A program made the position numbers and the translations under genes. The notes beneath the pieces were generated by a model that worked only from the letters and a program-made list of their open reading frames with translations, did no database searches and was not told where the DNA came from. From NCBI RefSeq assembly GCF_900188345.1, contig NZ_FZOD01000055.1, positions 1 to 64,000 of the forward strand: 64,000 bases of DNA, written 5' to 3'. This document shows positions 51,367-59,849 of this stretch, in pieces. The stretch is from Streptosporangium subroseum. GTDB taxonomy: Bacteria > Actinomycetota > Actinomycetes > Streptosporangiales > Streptosporangiaceae. The stretch's first letter is position 1, and each line of letters starts with the position of its first letter.

Positions 51367-51978
51367 ATGGGCGACAATCAGGACGATACGGTCTCGAATG
51401 GGAAGCTGCTGGAGACCTCCCCGTTCACGGGTGACCTGGAGAACGAGCTGGCGGCCCGGCCGCGGCGCCGTTTCTCCACGCTCACGGTGGTTCTCGCAGC
51501 CGGGGTGATGCTCGTCGCCGGGGTGATCGTGGGAATCCAGGCGCAGAAGGCACTGGGCGGCTCGGACGCGCCCGGTGGTGCGGGCACCGCGCTGCGGCAG
51601 GGGGGCGGAGCCGGCGGCGGTGGTTTCGCAGGCGGCCAGGGCGGCCAGGGCGCTCAGGGCGCTCAGGGCGCTCAGGGCCAGGGTGGCGGCAGCCAGGGCA
51701 GGCAGGGCGGCCAGGGCGGTTTCGGGGGCCGGCAGGGCGGTTTCGGCGGGCTGACGGTCGGCACCGTACAGAAGGTGGACGGCGAGAAGGTCTACGTCCA
51801 GACCACGGACGGGTCCATCGTCATCGTGAAGACCACCGGTGATACGGCCGTGCGGCTCGCGAAGGAGGGCAAGGTCACCGATCTCAAGCCCGGTGGCACG
51901 GTGACCGTCCAGGGCGCCAAGGCCGACGACGGTTCGGTCACCGCGACCATGATCAATGAGGGAGGCGGTCGTCGGTGA
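51367..51978 (+). CDS. Membrane-anchored accessory protein with DUF5666-like C-terminal domain
   Basis: 203 residues from ATG 51367, with AAGGAGAAGG directly upstream. Cytosolic N-terminus (~1-37), one membrane helix (LTVVLAAGVMLVAGVIVGIQ), a Gly/Gln-rich linker with repeats of GGQGAQGAQGQ (~70-128), and a small beta domain: VGTVQKVDGEKVYVQTTDG ... GTVTVQGAKADDGSVTATMI. That strand pattern resembles DUF5666 or an OB-like fold. It follows the permease by 57 bases and is probably part of the export operon. The function is unknown. Its stop codon lies in the first unit of a 33-bp repeat. Confidence 0.8.
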   Translation: MGDNQDDTVSNGKLLETSPFTGDLENELAARPRRRFSTLTVVLAAGVMLVAGVIVGIQAQKALGGSDAPGGAGTALRQGGGAGGGGFAGGQGGQGAQGAQGAQGQGGGSQGRQGGQGGFGGRQGGFGGLTVGTVQKVDGEKVYVQTTDGSIVIVKTTGDTAVRLAKEGKVTDLKPGGTVTVQGAKADDGSVTATMINEGGGRR

Positions 51979-52050
51979 ACCCCCGACTCGGAGAGAGATG
52001 GTCGCCGGTGAACCCCCGCTCGATGAGGGAGATGGTCGCCGGTGAGTACC
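51967..52050. repeat. 33-bp tandem array from the accessory gene stop codon
   Basis: GGTCGTCGGTGAACCCCCG at 51967, GGTCGCCGGTGAACCCCCG at 52000 and GGTCGCCGGTGAGTACCCG at 52034, with GAGAGAGAT / GAGGGAGAT spacers (periods 33 and 34). The TGA of the first unit (51976-51978) is the stop codon of the accessory membrane-protein gene. Confidence 0.85.
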
Positions 52051-52072
52051 CGGCTCCCTGAAGACTTTTTTC

Positions 52073-52097
52073 GGGAAACGTTTTCCCAGGAAACGTT
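52073..52097. promoter_or_regulatory. Palindrome and direct repeat upstream of the orphan response regulator
   Basis: GGGAAA-CGT-TTTCCC (52073-52087) is a perfect palindrome, and GGAAACGTT repeats directly at 52074 and 52089 (15-base period). It ends five bases before the start codon at 52103. Could be an autoregulatory site or a leader hairpin limiting translation. Confidence 0.55.
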
Positions 52098-52102
52098 CAG
52101 CC

Positions 52103-52843
52103 ATGGCTGAGCTACGTTCCAGCGGGGTGAGCGAGTCTCAGGGGGTGCTGGACAGAGTTGAGGCCCGATTGCTGGTTGTGGACGACGAACCGAATATCAG
52201 GGAGTTACTCTCGGCCAGTCTCCGTATGTCCGGGTTCGAGGTGGTGACTGCGGCGGACGGCCGGGAGGCCGTGCACTTCGCCGAGCGGATCCGTCCCGAC
52301 CTGGTCGTGCTGGACGTGATGCTGCCCGACATGGATGGGTTCGCCGTGGCGGGGCGGTTGCGGGAGATGAGCGAGCAGATGCCCGTGGTCTTCCTGACCG
52401 CCAGAGACGGAACCGACGACAAGGTCGCCGGCCTGCGCCTGGCCGACGACTACGTGACCAAGCCGTTCAGTTTGGAAGAGGTCCTAGCCCGGATCCGGGC
52501 TGTGCTCCGCCGTACCAGGGGAGATCTCGACCTTCCCACCCGCCTGCAGGTCGGCGACCTGGAGTTGGACGAGGAGGCGCACCAGGTGTGGCGGTCGGGC
52601 GTCGCGGTGCGGCTGTCGCCCACCGAGTTCAAGCTGCTGCACTATTTCATGGTCAACACCGGCAGGGTGCTGTCCAAGGCGCAGATCCTGGACCACGTCT
52701 GGAACTACGACTTCGGCGGCGACGCCGGGGTGGTGGAGTCCTACGTCTCCTACCTCCGCAGGAAAGTCGACACGGCTGAGCCGCGACTTATCCACACCCT
52801 CCGTGGAGTGGGATATGTCCTGCGACAGCCGCATAGTGATTGA
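52103..52843 (+). CDS. OmpR/PhoB-family response regulator, no adjacent kinase
   Basis: 246 residues from ATG 52103; GTG 52127 (VSESQGVLD) is an alternative. Receiver: DDEPNIRELL, phospho-Asp in LVVLDVMLPDMDGFA, LTARDGT and VTKPFSLEE. Winged helix: LSPTEFKLLHYFMVNTGRVLSKAQILDHVWNYDF and LIHTLRGVGYVLRQ. Closely related to the regulator at 43491-44198. It lacks one residue just before the switch (GLRLADDYV where the paralogue has GLTAGGDDYV). No kinase gene follows, so it may share the kinase at 44195 or be constitutively active. It follows the export operon by about 125 bases. Confidence 0.93.
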   Translation: MAELRSSGVSESQGVLDRVEARLLVVDDEPNIRELLSASLRMSGFEVVTAADGREAVHFAERIRPDLVVLDVMLPDMDGFAVAGRLREMSEQMPVVFLTARDGTDDKVAGLRLADDYVTKPFSLEEVLARIRAVLRRTRGDLDLPTRLQVGDLELDEEAHQVWRSGVAVRLSPTEFKLLHYFMVNTGRVLSKAQILDHVWNYDFGGDAGVVESYVSYLRRKVDTAEPRLIHTLRGVGYVLRQPHSD

Positions 52844-53103
52844 ATTTTCAGCTGATATTCAGGTTCGCCGGATGTGACGCTGAGTTTCAGATGTTCCAAT
52901 GGGCTTCGCATAACCCCCGATCACCCCGGATCCGCGAGGTGGGTTCGGGCTCGCCTCCAGCTGCGGGGGAGACGAGTCCGGTATAGCCCCACGTGAGAGC
53001 CGGGGGCGCGCCCCACCGCTTTACCGAGTTCGCCCCCGTAACCCGGTCGAGCGGTGGGGCCATTTCACGTATAGGGGGCTTCCGGGCGGGCAGGATCGAT
53101 CCT

Positions 53104-55182
53104 ATGAGTGGGAACGATGGTTTGCTTGGGGCGCTGCGGGAGTTGCGACAGCACCTCGACCGTGATCTGTTCCCTCTCGCGATCGGCAATGTCGAGACCG
53201 ACCGGCGGGCGCTGCGCGAGCTGACCGGCCAGCTCGACGACTATCTGATCCCTCGTCTGAGCGTCATCGACGCGCCGCTGCTGGCCGTCGTCGGCGGCTC
53301 CACCGGGGCGGGCAAGTCCACGCTGGTGAACTCCCTGGTCGACGAGGACGTCTCGGAGCCCGGCGTCCTGCGGCCCACCACCCTGGCCCCCACCCTGGTC
53401 ACCAACCTCGCCGACCGCGAATGGTTCGCCGCCCAGCACGTCCTGCCCGGCCTGCCGCGCGTGACGGGGAGCGCCAGGGGCGAGCCGGGCACGCTCCGGG
53501 TGGTCACCTCCTCGATCCTGCCGCCGGGGCTGGCCCTGCTCGACGCGCCGGACATCGACTCGGTCGTCACCGCCAACCGCGAGCTGGCGGCCCAGTTGCT
53601 CGCCGCCGCGGATCTCTGGCTGTTCACCACCACCGCCGCCCGTTACGCGGACGAGGTTCCGTGGGGCTTCCTCCGTCTGGCCAGGGAGCGGAGTACGGCT
53701 CTGGCCGTCATCCTGTCCCGGGTTCCGCCGGAGGCCCTGGGCGTGGTGAAGAAGGACCTGGCCCGGTTGCTGGAGGCCAACGGGCTGGGCGGGACAGAGC
53801 TGTTCGAGGTGCCCGAGCTGGTGCTGCCCGAGGAGAACGCCCGGCTGCCGCGTTCGGCGGTCCAGCCGGTCGTCGACTGGCTGACCGCCATCGCCGCCGA
53901 CGCCCAGTCCCGCGCCGACGTGGTGCGGCAGACCCTGTCGGGCGCCCTGGGAAGCCTCGCCATCCGGGTTCCCGCGCTCGCCGACGCGGTGGACCGTCAG
54001 CACGCCGGGGCGAAGGAGCTCCGCTCGATGGCGGACGCCTCCTACGCCGTGGGGCTGAGCTCCTTCGACGAGGGCATGCTGGACGGGTCGCTGCTGCGGG
54101 GAGAGGTGCTGGCCCGCTGGCAGGACTTCATCGGCACCGGCGACCTGATGCGTTCGCTGGAGAGCCGGGTGGGCCGGCTCAGGGATCGCGTCGTGGCGCT
54201 GTTCACCGGGCGGCCCGCACCCGAGAGCGAGCTGCGGGTCGCGCTGGAGAGCGGGGTCGAGGCGCTGATCAGGTCCTCGGCCGACAGCGCCGCCGAACGC
54301 CTGCTGGACTCGTGGTCGTCGCACCCGTCGGGGCGCGCCCTGCTCGGGGAGGCGGGGGTCGCCACGGTCGGACGGCTCGGCCGGGCCTCGGCCGAGCTGC
54401 GCGTGAAGGCGGAGGCGGCGGTCAGGGACTGGCAGGGATACGTGCTCGAACTGGTCAGGGAGGAGGGTGCGGAGAAACGCACCACCGCCCGGGTCACCTC
54501 GTTCGGGGTCAACGGCGCGGGGCTGCTGTTGATGCTCGCCGTGTTCGCCTCGACCGGCGGCCTGACCGGGATCGAGGTCGGCATCGCCGGAGGCACCAGC
54601 GTGCTGAGCCAGAAACTCCTGGAGGCCGTCTTCGGCGACCAGGCCGTACGGACCCTCACCGTCAAGGCCCGCGTCGACCTGCGGGCCCGTGTCGCCGCGC
54701 TCCTCGGCGCGGAGGCGACTCGCTTCACCGTCCTCCTCGACGCCGTGGAGCCCCCCGAGGGCGCGGCCGCGGCCCTCCGCGCCACCGCGCGTGCCGTACA
54801 GGATCATCTGCGTGAGCTTCCGGTCGGAGAACGCCAGGGCGCGCTCCCCGAGGGCGGACGCCAGGACGCGCTTCCGGAGGGTGGGCGCCAGGGCGCGCTC
54901 CCCGAAGGACGCCGGGCCGCGCTTCCGGAGGGTGGGCGTCAGGGCACGCTCCCCGAAGGACGTCGGGCTGCGCCTCCCGGGGAGGGACGCCAAGGCACGG
55001 TTCCCGAAGGGCATCAGGCCACGCCTCCCGAGGAGGGCCGTCAGGGCACGATCCCCGAGGGGGTCGAGTTTCCTCCGGCGCGGCCCATACTCCCGGACGA
55101 CGATCCGCAGGCCGTACGAGAGCGCGGCCGGACCCCCGATGCCGTTCGCCGCATGACCGGTGGAGAGGCGGACGAGGCGTGA
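53104..55182 (+). CDS. Dynamin-like GTPase, first of a pair
   Basis: 692 residues from ATG 53104, with CAGGA eight bases upstream. G1 VVGGSTGAGKSTLVNSL, G2 Thr in VLRPTTLAPTL, G3 LLDAPDIDSV; G4 looks degenerate (LSRVPPEAL in place of NKxD). A long helical region follows, with a hydrophobic hairpin (NGAGLLLMLAVFASTGGLTGIEVGIAGGTSV) that should contact membrane. Residues ~575-655 are repeats of GRQGALPEG. Actinobacterial dynamin pairs (DynA/DynB in Streptomyces) act in septation; this pair has the same overlapping layout, but its identity as DynA/B is inference. Overlaps the next GTPase by GTGA. Confidence 0.85.
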   Translation: MSGNDGLLGALRELRQHLDRDLFPLAIGNVETDRRALRELTGQLDDYLIPRLSVIDAPLLAVVGGSTGAGKSTLVNSLVDEDVSEPGVLRPTTLAPTLVTNLADREWFAAQHVLPGLPRVTGSARGEPGTLRVVTSSILPPGLALLDAPDIDSVVTANRELAAQLLAAADLWLFTTTAARYADEVPWGFLRLARERSTALAVILSRVPPEALGVVKKDLARLLEANGLGGTELFEVPELVLPEENARLPRSAVQPVVDWLTAIAADAQSRADVVRQTLSGALGSLAIRVPALADAVDRQHAGAKELRSMADASYAVGLSSFDEGMLDGSLLRGEVLARWQDFIGTGDLMRSLESRVGRLRDRVVALFTGRPAPESELRVALESGVEALIRSSADSAAERLLDSWSSHPSGRALLGEAGVATVGRLGRASAELRVKAEAAVRDWQGYVLELVREEGAEKRTTARVTSFGVNGAGLLLMLAVFASTGGLTGIEVGIAGGTSVLSQKLLEAVFGDQAVRTLTVKARVDLRARVAALLGAEATRFTVLLDAVEPPEGAAAALRATARAVQDHLRELPVGERQGALPEGGRQDALPEGGRQGALPEGRRAALPEGGRQGTLPEGRRAAPPGEGRQGTVPEGHQATPPEEGRQGTIPEGVEFPPARPILPDDDPQAVRERGRTPDAVRRMTGGEADEA
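54835..55070 (+). repeat. In-frame ~36-bp coding repeats in the dynamin-like gene
   Basis: About seven diverged copies encoding GRQGALPEG or GRRAALPEG (for example GGCGCGCTCCCCGAGGG near 54838). The period is a multiple of three, so the array stays coding and forms a charged, Pro/Gly-rich C-terminal tail. Confidence 0.75.
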
Positions 55183-57113
55183 AGCTGTTGCGTCGCAAGA
55201 AGTCGGTGTCGCTGGACGACAGGCTGGCGGGGCTGGAACAGGCCGCGGACCTGGCCGACGGGCGGCTGGGGGCCGAAGCGGTCTCCGAAGCGCGTTCGGT
55301 GGTCTCCCGCGCCGGGGTACGGCGGAGCCTGTCGGTCGACCACACCGCGGTCGCGCTGGCCGGGGCCACGGGCAGCGGCAAGTCCTCGCTGTTCAACCTG
55401 CTGTCCGGCACCTCACTCGCCACGGTCGGGGTCACCCGCCCGACCACCTCGATCGCGCAGGCCGCGCTCTGGGAGGGGACGGGGGCGGGGTCGTTGCTCG
55501 ACTGGCTGGAGATCCCCCGCCGCCACGAGGTGTCGGACGTCCCTCCCGCGATCGCGCCGCGGACCCGGAACGGCGGGCAGGCGGGGATCGCGTCCCGTTC
55601 GGCGATCGGGGAAACGGGAATCGCGTCTCGTCCGGCGGCCGGGGAGATGGTTGGCGCGATCGATCCGTCGGACGGGGAGGCGGCCGGGCTGATCCTGCTG
55701 GACCTGCCCGACCACGACTCGATCGAGCTGTCGCACCGCCTGGAGGTGGACAGGCTCGTCGAGCTGGTCGATCTTCTGGTGTGGGTGCTCGACCCTCAGA
55801 AATACGCCGACGGGGTCGTGCACGAGCGGTACCTCCGGCCGCTGGCCCGGCACCGGGACGTGATGGTCGTCGTGCTCAACCAGATCGACCGGCTCTCCCC
55901 GGCCGCCGTGGAGCGGTGCCTGAAGGACCTGCGGAGACTGCTCGACGACGACGGGCTGACCGGGGTGCCCGTGGTCGGGGTCTCCACGCGCACCGGGGCC
56001 GGTGTCTCCGAGCTGCGTTCCCTTCTTACCTCCCGGGTCTCCGACCGGCGGTCCTGGGCCACCCGCCTGGCCGCCGACGTCGGCACGGCCGCGGACACGC
56101 TCGTCAGGGCGTCCATCGGCATGGGCACTGCCGATGAGCCGTCGCAGGAGATCACCGGTGAACCGGCCGGCTCCGTCGCTGTCTCCGGCTCCGGCCACGG
56201 TGGCGGTCGTGGTTCCGGCTCCGATGCCGGAGCTGATCGCGGTTCCGGTCGGGGTTCCGGGTCTGGAGCCGGTCGAGGTTCCGGTTCGGACGCGGAGATG
56301 CCGGTGAACCCGCCGGAGGTGTCCGTGGACCGCCTGGCCAGGCCGCTGACCGACGCGCTGTCGGAGGCGGCAGGGGTGCGGGTTGTCGTCGAGGCCGTGG
56401 CCAAGGCCCATCGCCATCGTTCGGTCGCGGCCACCGGCTGGCCGATCACCCGGTGGATCCGCCGGTTCCGCCCCGACCCGCTCCGCCGCCTCCACCTGGG
56501 CACCTCCCCGAATCCGCGCTCCGGCGACGCTGTGGGACGCAGCTCCATGCCCGCCACGACCGTCGTCCAGCGTTCCCGTATGGACACCGCGATCCGGGAG
56601 GCCGCCGGGGTCGCCTCGGCGGGACTGCCCAGGCCGTGGGCGGTGGCCGTACGGCAGGCTGCGCGGTCACACGGAGACGAGCTGGAGGACGGTCTGGACC
56701 GGGCCGTGGCCGCCACCACGCTCGGAGTCTCCAGGCGGCCCAGATGGTGGCGGGCGGTCGGGCTGGCGCAGTGGCTGGTGCTCGCGGCCATGATCGCGGG
56801 CGGGGTATGGCTGCTCGGCCTGGTCGGAATGGACTATCTACGGCTTCCGCAGCCGTTCCTGCCGACCGTGGGCGATCTGCCCTGGCCCACCTTCCTGCTG
56901 ATCGGCGGCGTCCTCCTCGGGCTGGTGATCGCGTTGCTCTCCCGGGTGGCCGCCTGGCTCGGCGGCCGGCGCCGCGCGCGCAGAGCGGCCAAGGCGCTCC
57001 GCGCGAGTGTGGATCAGGTCGCCCGCAAGCTCGTGCTGGAACCCGTGGACGGGGAGCTGTCCAGATATCGCCGGTTCGTCGAGGCGATCACGGTGGCCCG
57101 GGACGGGGGCTGA
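55179..57113 (+). CDS. GTPase of the dynamin/YfjP-like class, second of a pair
   Basis: 644 residues from GTG 55179. G1 LAGATGSGKSSLFNLLSG, G2 Thr in VTRPTTSIAQ, G3 LLDLPDHDSI, G4 LNQIDRLS, so unlike its partner it keeps an NxxD motif. Two low-complexity stretches interrupt it: AGIASRS/TGIASRP repeats at ~135-155 and a GSGHGGGRGSGSDAGA-type block at ~355-400. Two C-terminal membrane helices (GLAQWLVLAAMIAGGVWLLG and FLLIGGVLLGLVIALL) precede a basic RRRARRAAKAL segment. Probably a membrane-tethered partner of the upstream GTPase in envelope remodelling or division (inference). Confidence 0.85.
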   Translation: MKLLRRKKSVSLDDRLAGLEQAADLADGRLGAEAVSEARSVVSRAGVRRSLSVDHTAVALAGATGSGKSSLFNLLSGTSLATVGVTRPTTSIAQAALWEGTGAGSLLDWLEIPRRHEVSDVPPAIAPRTRNGGQAGIASRSAIGETGIASRPAAGEMVGAIDPSDGEAAGLILLDLPDHDSIELSHRLEVDRLVELVDLLVWVLDPQKYADGVVHERYLRPLARHRDVMVVVLNQIDRLSPAAVERCLKDLRRLLDDDGLTGVPVVGVSTRTGAGVSELRSLLTSRVSDRRSWATRLAADVGTAADTLVRASIGMGTADEPSQEITGEPAGSVAVSGSGHGGGRGSGSDAGADRGSGRGSGSGAGRGSGSDAEMPVNPPEVSVDRLARPLTDALSEAAGVRVVVEAVAKAHRHRSVAATGWPITRWIRRFRPDPLRRLHLGTSPNPRSGDAVGRSSMPATTVVQRSRMDTAIREAAGVASAGLPRPWAVAVRQAARSHGDELEDGLDRAVAATTLGVSRRPRWWRAVGLAQWLVLAAMIAGGVWLLGLVGMDYLRLPQPFLPTVGDLPWPTFLLIGGVLLGLVIALLSRVAAWLGGRRRARRAAKALRASVDQVARKLVLEPVDGELSRYRRFVEAITVARDGG

Positions 57114-57627
57114 GGGGCGGGCGCACGGCCTGGTTTCCCGGCTTCCCGCCGCCGGGCCCGCGGTACTGGATCCGTCATCTCCGGGCGGTGTCAGGTCTGA
57201 CGAAGACGATGTTCGGCCCGTCGGCGAGATCTCCGATGTGACGGGAACGGGCGGTTCCTTTCGCGTCCAGTGCTCTTGACGGCGTCTCCGACCTGGTCGT
57301 CCAGGACTCACGTGTATCTGGTGACACGCCCGTATCTGGTGACACGCATCGGCTTCGGCATCTCAAGGCGATATCGAGCTTTCCGAGGCCCCGTACCCAC
57401 CTGCCAAAGGTAAAAGATTTGTTCATCAAAGGCCTACGCCGCAAGGGATTTCGTTGGGTCGGCATGACGATGCCTTGCATCATTCAACCCTCATCGCTTA
57501 CCTTCGGGATCTCGGGCATACGTATATCCAGCCAAGTTATGGCCTCAGCCAAATTGTGGCGCGGATAGTGCTCTGATCATTACCGAGACCGTGGTCTCGT
57601 CCCGCAGAGATTTCCGTCGCGGGATGA
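57114..57627. other. Intergenic region with short repeats upstream of the riboswitch
   Basis: No gene supported. Noted: a 16-base direct repeat GTATCTGGTGACACGC at 57314 and 57332 (18-base period). CGAGACC-GT-GGTCTCG at 57584-57599 is a perfect palindrome. TCCCGC ... GCGGGA (57600-57624) forms a hairpin leading into the riboswitch. The stretch 57400-57580 is distinctly AT-richer and probably contains the promoter, but no clear -35/-10 was picked. Confidence 0.5.
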
Positions 57628-57766
57628 GCGCGGCTGCCGAGTCCGTGCGTTCACGGAGCCGGGGACCCAATCTTCTGGGGTGAATCGCGGCCCATTCCAC
57701 ATGGCGTCGCGTAGGGCACTTCCACGCCCGAACCCGTCAGCTAACCCGGTAGGCGGCATGGAAGCT
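57628..57766 (+). ncRNA. Cyclic di-AMP riboswitch (ydaO-yuaA class)
   Basis: The conserved blocks of the class occur in order: GCCGAGTCCG, GGAGCCGGGGACCCAAT, TGGGGTGAATCGCGG, GTAGGGCAC, CCCGAACCCGTCAGCTAACC, CGGTAGGCGGCATGGAAG. These RNAs bind c-di-AMP and usually turn expression off; in actinomycetes they sit before cell-wall hydrolases and resuscitation factors, exactly as here. The lysozyme start codon is 17 bases downstream, with AGGAG at 57767-57771 immediately after the last block. Control may therefore act on ribosome access or on termination; no T-tract terminator is visible. Confidence 0.93.
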
Positions 57767-57782
57767 AGGAGTTGATCCCCGC

Positions 57783-58562
57783 ATGTCCAAATATCGTTTT
57801 CCCCGTTCCCTCATGTCCGCGATGGGTGCGACCGTTGTCGCCGGCGCGGTTCTCGCCGCCAGCCCGGCCCTGGCCTCCAGCCTTTCCGTGAAGACCGTGA
57901 GCGGTGCCGTTCAGACTGCGGCCGGGGCGCTTGCCGCGCCGGTCAACCTGGGGCGGACCGCCTCCCTCAACGGGGTCCACGCCGAGGTGTCGACCTACGG
58001 CCAGGACGTCTCCAATTACCAGGCAGACCATGACTGGAATGCCAGCCCGGCCAAATTCGGCATCGTCAAGGCCACCGAGGGACTGGATTTCCGCGACAAG
58101 GCATTCGCCCGGCACTGGAGCCAGCTGGCCAAGAAGGGCATCGTGCGCGGCGCCTATCACTTCGCTCATCCCGCCAACAACCCGATCGCCGAGGCTGACT
58201 TCTTCCTCTCGGTGGTGGACCAGCAGCCCATCAAGCCCGGCGACCTGCTGGCACTGGACCTGGAGACCACCGACGGCAGGTCCGTCAGTGAGGTCAACGC
58301 CTGGGCCAAGGCCTGGCTTGCCCGCGTCCAGGCCAAGACCGGCGTCAAGCCGATGGTCTACAGCAGCTGGAACTTCGCCAACACCTACGGCGCCGGTCTG
58401 GCCCAGTATCCCCTCTGGGTGGCCTTCTACAGCGGTGGCATCGTCACCCCGCCCGCCGACTGGAAGTCCTGGGCCATTCACCAGTATTCCGAGACCCCCA
58501 TCGACCAGGACGTCTCCACGTTGACTCCCAATCAGCTGCGCTCCCTCGGCCGCCCCGCCTGA
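57783..58562 (+). CDS. Secreted GH25-family lysozyme
   Basis: 259 residues from ATG 57783. Signal peptide (MSAMGATVVAGAVLAASPALA, cleavage after ALA). Catalytic GH25 barrel (~75-259): YGQDVSNYQ, FGIVKATEGLDFRDKAF, RGAYHFAHPANNP, LLALDLETTDG (the DxE catalytic pair), KPMVYSSWNF, PLWVAFY and WAIHQYSETPIDQDVST. Hydrolyses beta-1,4 links between MurNAc and GlcNAc in peptidoglycan. No separate wall-binding repeats. Controlled by the c-di-AMP riboswitch directly upstream, linking wall turnover to osmotic or growth state. Confidence 0.95.
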   Translation: MSKYRFPRSLMSAMGATVVAGAVLAASPALASSLSVKTVSGAVQTAAGALAAPVNLGRTASLNGVHAEVSTYGQDVSNYQADHDWNASPAKFGIVKATEGLDFRDKAFARHWSQLAKKGIVRGAYHFAHPANNPIAEADFFLSVVDQQPIKPGDLLALDLETTDGRSVSEVNAWAKAWLARVQAKTGVKPMVYSSWNFANTYGAGLAQYPLWVAFYSGGIVTPPADWKSWAIHQYSETPIDQDVSTLTPNQLRSLGRPA

Positions 58563-58572
58563 GGGTGTCCGT

Positions 58573-58956
58573 TCAGGCCCTCTCCTCGGGCCGGATCGAG
58601 AGGATCAGGTCCGCGACCTTTTCCGGGTGCTCGCGCTTGACCGTCCGGAGGTCGAAGCCGTTCCACAGGGACACCAGGTAGCAGCCGGAGCGCGCCCCCA
58701 TGGTCACCGTGGCGAACACCCATCCCGCGCCGCTGTGGACGATCAGCTCGGGGGCGTATCTCCTGCTCTCTCCCAGCGGATGGAGGCCGCCGGTCCCGAG
58801 CAGTCTGAGGCCGATCGTGTGGGCGGCGTAGGCGCGAACTCCCCGGGCCTTCAACAGCCGCTGCACGACGGCCAGCGCCATGTCGTGCTGCTCCGCCGTC
58901 GTGTCGGTCACGGAGTCTTCACGGTCTTTTGTATCCCCGGTGGGGGATGCTGTCAT
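58573..58956 (-). CDS. Conserved small protein of unknown function
   Basis: 127 residues from ATG 58956. Acidic N-terminus (residues ~1-20), then a helix AEQHDMALAVVQRLLKARG and a beta-rich half: AHTIGLRLLGTGG, PELIVHSGAGWVFATVTMGARSGCYLVSLWNGFDLRTVKREHPEKVADLIL. No signal peptide or membrane helix. No family recognised. Convergent with the lysozyme gene, only 10 bases between stops. An inverted repeat at 59016-59031 lies upstream. Confidence 0.7.
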   Translation of the reverse strand: MTASPTGDTKDREDSVTDTTAEQHDMALAVVQRLLKARGVRAYAAHTIGLRLLGTGGLHPLGESRRYAPELIVHSGAGWVFATVTMGARSGCYLVSLWNGFDLRTVKREHPEKVADLILSIRPEERA

Positions 58957-59279
58957 TACTCGTACGAGTGCCACGTGGACCCCGCCCCTTCTGCCCTCCG
59001 CATTGCCCCGGTAAATAACGATTCGTCGTTAGTTAGGTCTCCGGCCGCTTCCGAGGAAATGCATACCTCTCTTCCAGTGAAGAGTGCCGCACCACACCTA
59101 CGTTTGGTAGGCGGTTCGTCACCACAATCGGCCTTCAATGATGATTGTGTGTTCTGTAGGACTGGCGGGATGGCCGTGGGATCGCGTCGTTCAGGGCGCT
59201 GGGGGCCGACCGTCGTCACGGCCACGAGAACGGCCGTCGCGAGAAGGAGGATCCCCACGTCGGCCGTCGAGGCCGAGGA
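58957..59279. other. Intergenic region upstream of the small unknown gene
   Basis: Contains the inverted repeat at 59016-59031. A minus-strand frame (59258-58956) stays open and its TAA overlaps the next ATG as TAATG, but its second half has non-coding codon choice. No firm gene. Confidence 0.4.
59016..59031. promoter_or_regulatory. Inverted repeat upstream of the small unknown gene
   Basis: TAACGA-TTCG-TCGTTA, perfect 6-bp arms in an AT-rich patch, 60 bases upstream of ATG 58956. Candidate operator. Confidence 0.45.
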
Positions 59280-59849
59280 TCAGCCCTGCGCGGCGGTACG
59301 CCGGTGCCGGAGCATCACGACCTGGGAGTCGAACATCCGCGACTCGACGAGTTCGAGGTCGACCCGGTGGCTCTGCTCCTGGAAGACCGGCTTTCCGCCG
59401 CCCAGGATCACGGGGTGGACGAAGATCTGGTATTCGTCGATCACTCCGTGCTCCGTGAGGTGGGAGGCCAGCGCGGACCCGCCGAACAGCAGCAGCGTGG
59501 TGCCGGACTCCTTGAGCGCGGTCAGCTCCTCGACGACGTTCTCGCCGATCACCCGGGTGTTCCAGTCGGCCTTCTCCAGCGTGCGGGAGACCACGATCTT
59601 GGACGCCTCGCGCCAGATCGGGGCGTAGGCCAGGGTGTGTTCGTGCGTCGAGTACTGCTCGGCCTTCGGCCAGAAGTTCGACATCATGTCCCACACCACG
59701 CGTCCGTAGAGGAACACCTTGTCGCCGCCGGACAGCTCCTGCGAGTAGGCGGACAGTTCCGGATCCATCCGCGGCCAGTCGAACTCGCCGTTCGGGCCCT
59801 CGATGAAACCGTCGAGGGACTGGTGTACGAAGTGGATGAGCTTGCCCAT
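59280..59849 (-). CDS. Dihydrofolate reductase-like (RibD C-terminal domain) protein
   Basis: 189 residues from ATG 59849 (MGKLIHFVHQSLDGFIEGPN). RibD_C/DHFR-like fold: the SLDGFIEGPNGEFDW start, KVFLYGRVVWDMMSNFWP, KIVVSRTLEKADWNTRVI, LLLFGGSALASHL (cofactor-binding GGS) and HPVILGGGKPVFQE. Members are NADPH-dependent reductases of unknown substrate, annotated loosely as dihydrofolate reductase family; the real folate enzyme is larger in conserved motifs. The frame remains open upstream to 59933 but lacks support. Confidence 0.92.
   Translation of the reverse strand: MGKLIHFVHQSLDGFIEGPNGEFDWPRMDPELSAYSQELSGGDKVFLYGRVVWDMMSNFWPKAEQYSTHEHTLAYAPIWREASKIVVSRTLEKADWNTRVIGENVVEELTALKESGTTLLLFGGSALASHLTEHGVIDEYQIFVHPVILGGGKPVFQEQSHRVDLELVESRMFDSQVVMLRHRRTAAQG

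Noticed and set aside
58956..59258. Minus-strand 100-codon frame with a hydrophobic start and TAATG overlap to the next gene
   Set aside because: No ribosome site at its GTG, and third-position GC collapses in the second half, so it is more likely a promoter region that happens to be open.
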